Below are positions 1 through 6,120 of a stretch of 12,284 nt of DNA, piece by piece. This DNA is from Candidatus Methanophagales archaeon (GTDB taxonomy: Archaea; Halobacteriota; Syntropharchaeia; Alkanophagales; Methanospirareceae), in contig JACGMN010000130.1 of assembly GCA_014061035.1 (NCBI GenBank), forward strand, positions 1 through 12,284, in the 5' to 3' direction. The position numbers were made by a program, and so were the translations under genes. Positions within the stretch are counted from its first letter, which is position 1, and every line of letters starts with the position of its first letter. The notes beneath the pieces are model-generated. The model saw only the letters and a list, made by a program, of their open reading frames with translations, made no database searches and had not been told where the DNA came from.

Positions 1-1081
1 CCGCAATCCAGACAGCACTCAACCTCGGTTCGATCCTTGACGCCACCGCTTCAAAAAAATCTGCTGTATCGATATCGGAAGTGAGCGAATTCGCATGCTC
101 TTTTGTTATCGAATACTGCTTGATGAATCGTAACTTCTTTTCATCCGGAAGTTCAGGTATTTCCTGCCGTACACCTTCTATATAGTCCGTAATATGAATA
201 GGCACGAGGTCTGGCTCCGGGAAATGGCGATAGTCATGCTCAAACTCTTTCGTCCGCATAGAGAGCGTTATGCCGCGCATCTCGTCGTAATGCCTTGTCT
301 CCTGCCGAACAGTAAGCCCGCGGCGCAACATATTCTTCTGCCGGGTTATCTCAAAAAATAACGCCTTCTCCACACCTTTGAACGAAGATATGTTCTTTAC
401 CTCGGTTCGTTCTCCGCCTTCTATCGATATATTTGCATCGACGCGCATCGCGCCTTCTAAATCACCATCAAAAACGTCCAAATAGCCCAGGATACTCTTC
501 AACTTACCTAAAAATATTCGTGCTTCCTTCGGCGACTTCAGGTCCGGCTCTGTCACTATCTCTACCAGCGGTATCCCTGACCGGTTATAATCAACCAGTG
601 CGTATGATGCAGTTTCTGTCGTTCCTTTATATACCAGTCTGCCCGGGTCTTCCTCTATATGCACCCGTGCTATCCGTATTTCCCGCTCTTTCTCTTTGTA
701 TTGCCCCTTCGCTTTACCTTTCACTTTCCCGCCATTCTCATTTCCACTACCGCTTTCGCTTTCTATTCGCACTAATCCGCTGAACGCAATAGGGAAATCA
801 TACTGCGTAATTTGAAAACCGCGTGGAAGGTCAGGATAATAATAATTCTTCCGGTAGAATATTGTCTTATGCTGAACGCTGCAGCCAAGCGCAAGTGCTA
901 TTTTTATACTATATCGTAATGCACGCCTGTTTACTGTTGGCAAGGCACCTGGTAACCCCAAACACGTTGAACAGACATGCGTATTAGGCTCAGCGTTCTG
1001 ATAGTCAGTAGAGCACGAGCAGAATAACTTTGAGTTTGTAGTAAGCTGTACATGACATTCTAATCCAATTTTCACATCCAT
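1..1081 (-). CDS. gatB: Asp-tRNA(Asn)/Glu-tRNA(Gln) amidotransferase subunit B, N-terminal part (runs off the window)
   Basis: GatB is the tRNA-binding and kinase subunit of GatCAB, which converts misacylated Glu-tRNA(Gln) or Asp-tRNA(Asn) to the amidated form. Reading the minus strand from ATG at 1081 gives 360 codons without a stop, opening MDVKIGLECHVQL. A CxC...CxxC zinc site lies at residues 21-40 (C21, C23, C37, C40), the family signature RKNYYYPDLPRGFQITQYD at about 77-95, and YNRSGIPLVEIVTEPDLKSP at about 165-184. The last residues in view (EPRLSAVWIA) match the part of GatB where the C-terminal helical/YqeY domain begins, so roughly 100 or more residues are missing beyond position 1. 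Residues 107-132 (bases 686-763) are a low-complexity Ser/Gly/Glu/Lys insert between two conserved blocks. The gene is divergent from rps19e. Identification is firm; whether it makes Gln-tRNA, Asn-tRNA or both cannot be told here. Confidence 0.95.
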   Translation of the reverse strand, partial: MDVKIGLECHVQLTTNSKLFCSCSTDYQNAEPNTHVCSTCLGLPGALPTVNRRALRYSIKIALALGCSVQHKTIFYRKNYYYPDLPRGFQITQYDFPIAFSGLVRIESESGSGNENGGKVKGKAKGQYKEKEREIRIARVHIEEDPGRLVYKGTTETASYALVDYNRSGIPLVEIVTEPDLKSPKEARIFLGKLKSILGYLDVFDGDLEGAMRVDANISIEGGERTEVKNISSFKGVEKALFFEITRQKNMLRRGLTVRQETRHYDEMRGITLSMRTKEFEHDYRHFPEPDLVPIHITDYIEGVRQEIPELPDEKKLRFIKQYSITKEHANSLTSDIDTADFFEAVASRIEPRLSAVWIA

Positions 1082-1139
1082 AAGTTTTTATATATTGGAT
1101 AAGATATAAATGGATAAAGCGAAATGAGGATAAAGCGAA
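1082..1139. promoter_or_regulatory. Divergent gatB / rps19e promoter region
   Basis: This 58-base AT-rich gap separates the start codons of gatB (-) and rps19e (+). An archaeal TATA-like stretch, tttatata, lies at 1086-1093, and a second AT-rich run (gatataaatgg) lies at 1103-1113. The spacing to the rps19e ATG suits transcription with a very short leader. The assignment rests on base composition and position only. Confidence 0.4.
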
Positions 1140-1143
1140 ATGA
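1112..1143 (+). repeat. 16-bp perfect tandem duplication spanning the rps19e start codon
   Basis: The 16-mer ggataaagcgaaatga occurs twice head to tail, at 1112-1127 and 1128-1143. Each copy contains an ATG (1124 and 1140). Only the second is in frame with rps19e; because 16 is not a multiple of three, the first opens a different frame. Confidence 0.9.
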
Positions 1144-1592
1144 CGACAGTATACGATGTTCCACCAGATAAACTGGTAGAGGTAGTAGGAGCGAAGTTGA
1201 AAAAGAACAGGGCGATTACACTGAAAAAATGGTGTGTGAATCTTAAAAAAGGCGTAAATACAGAATTACCGCCGCAAAATGAAGATTGGTGGTGGGTGAG
1301 ATCTGCCTCGGTGCTCCGGCAGATATATCTACACGGACCGGTTGGCGTGGCAAGGCTGCGGACACGTTACGGTGGAAAAGTGAGAAGGGGAGCGAGGAAA
1401 AGTAGGTTCGGAAAAGCGTCCGGGAAGATAATACGAGAGGTGCTTTCGCAGTTAGAACGTGCAGGATATGTAACAAATACGAAAAGAGGACGGAAGATTT
1501 CACCGGAAGGGCAGAAGTTTCTTGATAATACTGCGCATGAGCTGAAGCTTAAGATTAAGCAGGGTGAAAGTAAAAGTGGAGGTGGAGTCTGA
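1140..1592 (+). CDS. rps19e: 30S ribosomal protein S19e (eS19)
   Basis: eS19 is a small-subunit ribosomal protein shared by archaea and eukaryotes and absent from bacteria. The 150-residue product begins MTTVYDVPPDKLVEVVGAKL, the usual archaeal opening. It carries the conserved DWWWVRSASVLRQIYLHGPVGV core at about 49-70, the RTRYGG and RGARKSRFGKASGKIIR basic region at about 74-99, and QLERAGYV...RGRKISPEGQKFLD at about 104-129. Length is close to the family norm, with a short charged/glycine tail (KLKIKQGESKSGGGV). The ATG at 1140 is chosen because it gives the conserved N-terminus; an upstream ATG at 1124 in the duplicated sequence is out of frame. It heads an operon with pdcd5, a pairing common in archaea, and its stop codon is one base before the chosen pdcd5 start. 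Confidence 0.97.
   Translation: MTTVYDVPPDKLVEVVGAKLKKNRAITLKKWCVNLKKGVNTELPPQNEDWWWVRSASVLRQIYLHGPVGVARLRTRYGGKVRRGARKSRFGKASGKIIREVLSQLERAGYVTNTKRGRKISPEGQKFLDNTAHELKLKIKQGESKSGGGV
1578..1587 (+). promoter_or_regulatory. Strong ribosome binding site for pdcd5, inside the rps19e tail
   Basis: The purine-rich ggaggtggag lies six bases before ATG 1594 and is a good anti-16S match. It decides the pdcd5 start in favour of 1594 over the in-frame GTG at 1564, which would place this Shine-Dalgarno sequence inside the gene and add an atypical KVKVEVESE leader. Confidence 0.65.
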
Positions 1593-1593
1593 A

Positions 1594-1938
1594 ATGGGCG
1601 GTGATAAAGAGTTAGAGGCGATAAGAAGGCGGAAGTTTGAGCAGGTGCAGCAGGAACAAGCACAAGTGCAAGCAGGATCTGTGGCAGAAGAGCAGAGGAG
1701 GCAGGAGATAGAAGATGTAAAGAAGAACCTTCTCCGGCAGATTCTCACCTCAGAGGCACGGGAGCGGTTGAATACTATTTGCATGGCAAAGCCTGAACTA
1801 GCAGAAAAATTGGAGAACCAGCTCATAGCATTAGCGCAGACAGGAAGAATAAAGGGTATGATAACTGATGAGCAGTTTAAAAGGATTCTACAGCAGATAA
1901 TCCCAAAAAAGCGCGAGATCAGTATAAGAAGGATATAG
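1594..1938 (+). CDS. DNA-binding protein of the PDCD5 family
   Basis: The product is 114 residues, the normal length of archaeal homologues of human PDCD5 (MTH1615 family). These are small three-helix-bundle proteins that bind DNA; their physiological role in archaea is not settled. Visible features are the charged N-terminal helix MGGDKELEAIRRRKFEQVQQ, a Gln/Ala-rich linker, then the family core at about 41-88, including ILTSEARERLNTICMAKPELAEKLENQLIALAQTGRI, and a basic tail. The start at 1594 follows the rps19e stop by one base and has a strong ribosome binding site; an in-frame GTG at 1564 would give 124 residues. The tight coupling to rps19e suggests co-transcription with ribosomal protein genes. 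Confidence 0.93.
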   Translation: MGGDKELEAIRRRKFEQVQQEQAQVQAGSVAEEQRRQEIEDVKKNLLRQILTSEARERLNTICMAKPELAEKLENQLIALAQTGRIKGMITDEQFKRILQQIIPKKREISIRRI

Positions 1939-1947
1939 CAAAAGATA

Positions 1948-1973
1948 GATGCAGAATAACGATGCAGAATAAC
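1948..1973 (+). repeat. 13-bp perfect tandem duplication spanning the phosphopantothenate synthetase start codon
   Basis: The 13-mer gatgcagaataac occurs at 1948-1960 and 1961-1973. Both copies carry ATG (1949, 1962). The first ATG opens a seven-codon frame ending in TAA; the second is the gene start. The first two codons after either ATG are identical. Confidence 0.9.
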
Positions 1974-2765
1974 AATATTTCTACGATAACAATCCCAAAG
2001 ACGCATCCTCGATACAGGTCGTTATTAAAACGTGAAAAAATCGTAGCAGGTATAAGAGCAGGGATAACCAGCGAACGAGGCTTGATAGCGCATGGACGCG
2101 GCGAAGCCTTTGATTACTTGATCGATGAACAGACGTTACCGGCTGCGATGATAGCGACAGAAGTCGCGTCTGCTTTATTGTTAACAGCAGATAAGCCGGT
2201 GATCTCAGTGAATGGAAATGTTGCTGCGTTGGTCCCGGAAGAGGTGATAGCGCTGAGCGAGCTACTGAACGCACCGTTAGAAGTGAACCTCTTTTATTGG
2301 AGTGAAACGCGAGTGATGAAGATACGAGAGCACTTAGAGCGGCACGGCGCCACTATCACTAACGTGCTTGGTGATAAAGCAGATGCGAGAATACGTGGAC
2401 TCGGAATAGAGCATGCACGCGCAAGAGTTGCTAACGACGGCATATATACTGCTGACGTTGTTCTTGCACCTTTAGAAGATGGAGATAGATGCGAAGCACT
2501 CATCGCAATGGGGAAGACAGTGATAACTATCGATTTGAATCCGTTTTCAAGAACATCTAAGTATGCTACAGTGAGCATTGTGGATGATATAGAACGTGCT
2601 ATAAAGAACCTTATCTCGATAGTTGAAGATAAAAAGAAGAAGAAGAAGGATGGATGGATGGAGGAAGTAGCTAAGAGTAAGAATTACGATAATGCTGAAA
2701 ATTTAAAGGAAGTTATTAGAGAGATAGTGGCGAGATTAGTTATTCGCTCATCTCCTCTTTCATAA
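1962..2765 (+). CDS. 4-phosphopantoate--beta-alanine ligase (archaeal phosphopantothenate synthetase)
   Basis: The enzyme joins 4-phosphopantoate and beta-alanine with ATP to give 4'-phosphopantothenate, the archaeal replacement for bacterial PanC/CoaA in coenzyme A synthesis. The 267-residue product has the family motifs in order: PKTHPRYRSLLKREKI at 12-27, GLIAHGRGEAFDYLIDEQT at 40-58, SVNGNVAALVPEE at 82-94, EVNLFY at 107-112, ADVVLAPLEDGDRCEAL at 164-180 and IDLNPFSRTSKYATVSIVDDI at 190-210. A lysine run at 224-229 leads into a C-terminal helix. The chosen ATG is the second of two in a 13-bp duplication and the only one in frame. It is third in the rps19e operon, 23 bases after pdcd5. Its last 26 bases overlap the 3' end of the convergent DHH gene, so the C-terminal tail is probably not conserved. 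Confidence 0.93.
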   Translation: MQNNNISTITIPKTHPRYRSLLKREKIVAGIRAGITSERGLIAHGRGEAFDYLIDEQTLPAAMIATEVASALLLTADKPVISVNGNVAALVPEEVIALSELLNAPLEVNLFYWSETRVMKIREHLERHGATITNVLGDKADARIRGLGIEHARARVANDGIYTADVVLAPLEDGDRCEALIAMGKTVITIDLNPFSRTSKYATVSIVDDIERAIKNLISIVEDKKKKKKDGWMEEVAKSKNYDNAENLKEVIREIVARLVIRSSPLS

Positions 2766-4230
2766 CCGATAGGAATCGCTTCGATACTGCATCCTCGACT
2801 AATTGTATAATTGTATCTTTATTCTTCGATCCACCGAAGATACCGAGCGGTATTTGTGCAGCAGCCATCGAAGAGTGCCCACCTGCGGAACCTAAGTCCC
2901 CAAATGCCCGGACAAACGAATCGCCGATATTCACACGTATATCCTTACTCCTCCCGGAAACGCATATCATATCTTCTACCAATCCGATCACTACAACCGT
3001 TGAGATCCCTTCCAGATTTAGCAGATAATCTGCCGCCTGTGGAATAGCATCAAGATTTGCCACTTCTCCTACATTTGTTATCAGATAGCTCCCCTTTATC
3101 TTCTTACGCAGTATCGCATTTCCTACTACGTTCAGCATTTCTGTGGACATAGGTGGCGTTTCTATCTGCTCTAAAAGGTCCTTATCAGCCTTTAAATGCA
3201 GGAAAGAGGCAGCGGAAAAATCCGAGGGATGCGTCCCGCGTTTAAAGCTACAGGTATCTGTTCTTATTCCATGTAAAAGTGCTGTCGCCAGGACTTTATC
3301 GACCGGTATGCCCAAATCCTGCAGATATCGTGTCATTATCGTTGACGTTGAACCGTTATCAGGCAGTATCGCGAGAAACTCAGCAGATATTTTTTCTTTA
3401 GTATTACTCGCAGAGTGATGATCTATGATGATCTTTAGATTGCTGCTGCTGTTGCTGTTGCCGTTGCCTTCTGTATGCTGCGGTAAAGGATTGTGTTCAC
3501 CCGGAACCGCGGCATCCACAAGCGCCAGCATACCATAGCTCTTTAAATCATCCCTGTTCTTTATCTGTATCATCTCTATCCCCAGGATGTTTAAAAAAGC
3601 GCGATTTACATGGTGCCCTACATCTCCCTGGTACAATATATCTGCTGGTACACCAACGTGCTTCGATATTTGCCTTAGTGCGAAAGCAGAAGCTATTGCA
3701 TCGGGATCAGGGGTATCATGAACTACAATACCTAACTTCCCAGCCTCTTTATCCTTCAATTCTCCTATCATCGAGGTCAATTCTTTCACTTTCCTCATAG
3801 ATTTTGCGCGCGCCAACTGCTCTATCGCCGTTCTTGCTGCTATATCTGGAATTGACAGAACCAGATCAACGTCTAACGCTTTTAGATCTTCTTTATCTGC
3901 GGGATCAACTACCCGCACTATCAGAAGAGCACCCGGTACCTTCTCTTTTATATTGCTTACCGCTTTTTTGTTTCCTTCGCTATCATTGCTAACGATAAAA
4001 ACCACTTCGGGCTCACCCGCGCTTATGATTTTATCCGTCGTTTCCGGGTCGCGGATGTCGCCAACGAAGGCTGTAAAATCCTCTTCCAATAGTACTTCCA
4101 CCTTCTTCTCATCTATGTCAACGATGAGAATATCTAAGTCTAACTCACGTTTTTTCAACTCCTTTGCTACTGCATAGCCGATTCTTCCGCAACCAAAGAT
4201 TACTTGCAGCACTCTACCATTCTTTTTCAT
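2740..4230 (-). CDS. TrkA-N (RCK) + DHH/DHHA1 phosphoesterase fusion protein
   Basis: The 496-residue protein has two parts. Residues 7-140 form a Rossmann NAD-binding RCK_N/TrkA-N domain (VIFGCGRIGYAVAKEL, with IVDIDEKKVEVL and VGDIRDPE). Residues 165-490 form a DHH-family phosphoesterase: HDTPDPDA at 171-178 (H171, D175, D177), D239 in ALVDAA, IIIDHH with D270-H271-H272, and D325 in RTDT form the likely metal site; GSAGGHSSMAAA at 447-458 is the DHHA1 substrate motif. No membrane segment is visible, so this is a soluble protein, not a potassium channel. Such fusions recur in methanogen-related archaea. Substrates of DHH relatives include small nucleotides, nanoRNA and c-di-AMP; which applies cannot be told. 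A Gly/Asn/Ser-rich insert (253-264) sits between two catalytic blocks. The gene converges with phosphopantothenate synthetase and is divergent from mptE. Confidence 0.88.
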   Translation of the reverse strand: MKKNGRVLQVIFGCGRIGYAVAKELKKRELDLDILIVDIDEKKVEVLLEEDFTAFVGDIRDPETTDKIISAGEPEVVFIVSNDSEGNKKAVSNIKEKVPGALLIVRVVDPADKEDLKALDVDLVLSIPDIAARTAIEQLARAKSMRKVKELTSMIGELKDKEAGKLGIVVHDTPDPDAIASAFALRQISKHVGVPADILYQGDVGHHVNRAFLNILGIEMIQIKNRDDLKSYGMLALVDAAVPGEHNPLPQHTEGNGNSNSSSNLKIIIDHHSASNTKEKISAEFLAILPDNGSTSTIMTRYLQDLGIPVDKVLATALLHGIRTDTCSFKRGTHPSDFSAASFLHLKADKDLLEQIETPPMSTEMLNVVGNAILRKKIKGSYLITNVGEVANLDAIPQAADYLLNLEGISTVVVIGLVEDMICVSGRSKDIRVNIGDSFVRAFGDLGSAGGHSSMAAAQIPLGIFGGSKNKDTIIQLVEDAVSKRFLSVMKEEMSE

Positions 4231-4331
4231 CCTTCAGTTTGGCACACCTTCTTTAGTCTTCATCTTATCTATCAATCTTTCCTTTTTAATCGATATAGAA
4301 TATAAATATAGTGTAGTAAGGTTAAGGGGCT
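4231..4331. promoter_or_regulatory. Divergent promoter region between the DHH gene and mptE
   Basis: This 101-base gap separates two start codons facing apart. A clear TATA-like element, tataaatata, lies at 4301-4310. If transcription starts about 25 bases downstream, the mptE message would begin close to its first ATG (4332) and be nearly leaderless. No dyad convincing enough to call an operator was seen. Confidence 0.45.
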
Positions 4332-5054
4332 ATGTGCTGTGCTATGCGGTATAGCGATTGGGAAGAGATATATAAGGGGATAGCGAAAGATTTTGGTTTT
4401 GATAGAGCGAAAGATGATGAAGCGGCGCGAGTAGCCGCGGATATTATGGCATATAAAACGATAAAAAGAACTGAAAAAACCGTGGAAGAGGCAATAGAAG
4501 AACTTATAAAGGATAACAAAGTGATAATTTGTGGTAATGCACCCTCTTTGGAACGCAATGTGGTAGGTACGGCAAAGAAGCTTGACGGTCTTCCCGCGGC
4601 CCAGAAATATATAGTGATAGCTGCAGATGGTGCAACTTCTGTTCTACTCCGTAATGGTATAATACCTGAGATCGTATGCACTGACCTTGACGGAACTATT
4701 ACAGATATAATTACTGCAAACAGATTTGGTTCTATAATCGTGGTGCATGCGCATGGCGACAATATGTGGATGCTGAAGAGGGTATTGCCTGCCTTAAATG
4801 AGAACGTGCTCTGCACAACGCAAAGTAAGCCGCTTCATAATGGTAATGGTAACGTGCAGGTCTACAACTTCGGTGGGTTTACTGACGGTGACCGGTCTGT
4901 GTTTCTGGCAAAGGAATTTGGTGCACGGAGCATAGACCTGATCGGGTTTGATTTCGATGATAAGCAGGTAAGTGAGCGAAAAAGGAAGAAGCTGAAGTGG
5001 GCAAAGCGGTTGATTGACGATATTCTGCAGAAGCAAGTAGACGAGAAAGAATAA
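4332..5054 (+). CDS. mptE: 6-hydroxymethyl-7,8-dihydropterin pyrophosphokinase (MptE type)
   Basis: MptE activates 6-hydroxymethyl-dihydropterin with ATP to the diphosphate, which is then joined to the aryl moiety on the way to tetrahydromethanopterin. The 240-residue protein matches the archaeal DUF115/MptE family and is unrelated to bacterial FolK. Motifs are IICGNAPSLE at 65-74, IAADGATS at 96-103, PEIVCTDLDGTITD at 112-125, VVHAHGDN at 137-144, NFGGFTDGDRSV at 179-190 and IGFDFDD at 204-210; the acidic clusters are the likely Mg-ATP ligands. The N-terminus RYSDWEEIYKGIAKDFGF fits the family, so ATG 4344 (236 residues) is as plausible a start as 4332. A short NGNGN run at 170-174 comes from a six-base repeat. 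It stands alone on its strand and converges on the mptN-like gene, a second H4MPT gene. Confidence 0.92.
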   Translation: MCCAMRYSDWEEIYKGIAKDFGFDRAKDDEAARVAADIMAYKTIKRTEKTVEEAIEELIKDNKVIICGNAPSLERNVVGTAKKLDGLPAAQKYIVIAADGATSVLLRNGIIPEIVCTDLDGTITDIITANRFGSIIVVHAHGDNMWMLKRVLPALNENVLCTTQSKPLHNGNGNVQVYNFGGFTDGDRSVFLAKEFGARSIDLIGFDFDDKQVSERKRKKLKWAKRLIDDILQKQVDEKE

Positions 5055-5112
5055 ATTTTATAATCAGACGCAGATGTATACAATTAAAAAGAGAACCAAT
5101 ATAGTTCATGGC

Positions 5113-6120
5113 TTAGTCCTCAATCCGCTCAAACAAGTGATTAACTATTCTTTCGGTAACGTCAATACCGCAGGCGAGTTTTATACCTTTCCCTGAAGGT
5201 GTTGCATTGACCTCGAGCAAATATAACCGGATTTCACCCTCTGCCTCCGCCTCTATCAGGTCAACACCAGCGAAATCGGTGCCTACCGCTTTCGCGGCGC
5301 CTATTGCGAGTTCTTCCATCTCTTCTGTTAGCTCACACTTGACAGGTCTGGCACCCTGGCTAAGGTTACTAAGAAATGAACCTTTCTGCGGAATTCTATA
5401 GATCGCACCCAATATTTTTCCGCCGAGAACAAAAACACGTATGTCCCGTCCGAGGTTATGCACGAACTCCTGCAAATAGAGCACTCCTCTTTCCTTCAGT
5501 AGCTCTGCGAGTTTTGATGTTAAATTTAAATCGGGGTCGGGCGGAGACTGAGGATGCGAACTTTCAAGCTTGAGCTTGATTATTCCTTCTCCTTTACTGC
5601 CAAAGATCGGTTTTACGATTGCACATCCAAATTCCTCGATCGCTTTCGCCGCAATCTCTAATCTAGACGTGATCGTAGTGCGTGGAATAGGGAGGTTCGC
5701 CCGTTTGAAGAGGTAGAACGAGAAGAATTTGTTTGCTGCATTCTGGATTGCAGTGGGGGTGTTCATAACAGGCATGGAATCTTCAAATAGTCTAAGCAGG
5801 TCGAACTTAAAGGATAGTTGTTCCAGTGTGAGACCGATGCCAGCATCTCTGACAATAATAGCGTTGATATCTATGTTTTTTGAATCTGAGCCGGCGCCGG
5901 CGCCGGCGCCTGCGTCTGCGTTAACGTTAAAAACTGAAAAATCAGAATAAGAGATAGAAGCGCTTAGCGCCGATAGGTTAAGCGGTACTGCGATTGCTCC
6001 ACGTTTGCGAATGTTGCTCAAGAAAGCTCTCGCAGTCCAGTCATAGGGGTCGGTTATGACTACACCGATTCTTGCTGCCTTCGTACTTTTACTTTTACTT
6101 TTACTTTTACTATCCAACAT
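5113..6120 (-). CDS. mptN: RimK-family ATP-grasp ligase, probably H4MPT:alpha-L-glutamate ligase (MptN-like)
   Basis: ATP-grasp ligases of the RimK group add glutamate or other amino groups to a carboxylate. From ATG 6120 the protein is 335 residues. It has a pre-ATP-grasp domain with an N-terminal strand ARIGVVITDP, then the ATP-binding block AIVKPIFGSKGEGIIKL at about 167-183, VLYLQEFV at about 213-220, GRDIRVFVLGGKILGAIYRIP at about 224-244 and the metal-binding end DFAGVDLIE...LYLLEVNATPSGKGIK at about 282-314. MptN makes tetrahydrosarcinapterin; proximity to mptE favours that role, but CofF (F420) or a LysX-like role cannot be excluded. ATG 6120 overlaps the upstream DUF2325 stop; an in-frame GTG at 6138 is the alternative start. 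Two dipeptide-repeat tracts occur: Ser-Lys right after the start and Ala-Gly at about 69-77. The second sits where the family normally has a short loop. Confidence 0.85.
   Translation of the reverse strand: MLDSKSKSKSKSTKAARIGVVITDPYDWTARAFLSNIRKRGAIAVPLNLSALSASISYSDFSVFNVNADAGAGAGAGSDSKNIDINAIIVRDAGIGLTLEQLSFKFDLLRLFEDSMPVMNTPTAIQNAANKFFSFYLFKRANLPIPRTTITSRLEIAAKAIEEFGCAIVKPIFGSKGEGIIKLKLESSHPQSPPDPDLNLTSKLAELLKERGVLYLQEFVHNLGRDIRVFVLGGKILGAIYRIPQKGSFLSNLSQGARPVKCELTEEMEELAIGAAKAVGTDFAGVDLIEAEAEGEIRLYLLEVNATPSGKGIKLACGIDVTERIVNHLFERIED
5891..5928. repeat. Six-base tandem repeat in the mptN-like gene (Ala-Gly run)
   Basis: The unit ccggcg is repeated three times plus two bases at 5891-5910, followed by degenerate units tgcgtc, tgcgtt, aacgtt. 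On the coding (minus) strand it yields NADAGAGAGAG. It is far richer in G+C than the surrounding gene. Confidence 0.85.
6085..6110. repeat. Six-base tandem repeat at the 5' end of the mptN-like gene (Ser-Lys run)
   Basis: The unit acttt-t is repeated 4.3 times without error (26 bases). On the minus strand it encodes SKSKSKSK immediately after the chosen start, and its end abuts the stop codon of the upstream gene. Confidence 0.9.

Noticed and set aside
433..783. Open frame of 116 codons on the + strand
   Set aside because: It is the antisense of gatB, whose family motifs are clear, and its composition (Leu/Ser/Pro-rich) is typical of a shadow frame.
1564..1593. GTG start for pdcd5 giving an extra KVKVEVESE leader
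   Set aside because: A strong Shine-Dalgarno sequence lies inside this leader and directs starting at ATG 1594, which gives the family's normal N-terminus.
1500..2006. Open frame of 168 codons on the - strand opposite pdcd5
   Set aside because: It covers parts of three recognised genes on the other strand and shows no family features; Ser/Cys-rich shadow.
2740..4230. Potassium uptake protein (TrkA) annotation for the DHH gene
   Set aside because: Only the N-terminal Rossmann domain is TrkA-like; the larger part has all DHH/DHHA1 motifs and no membrane segments.
4322..4816. Open frame of 164 codons on the - strand opposite mptE
   Set aside because: MptE motifs on the + strand are unambiguous, so this is an antisense shadow.
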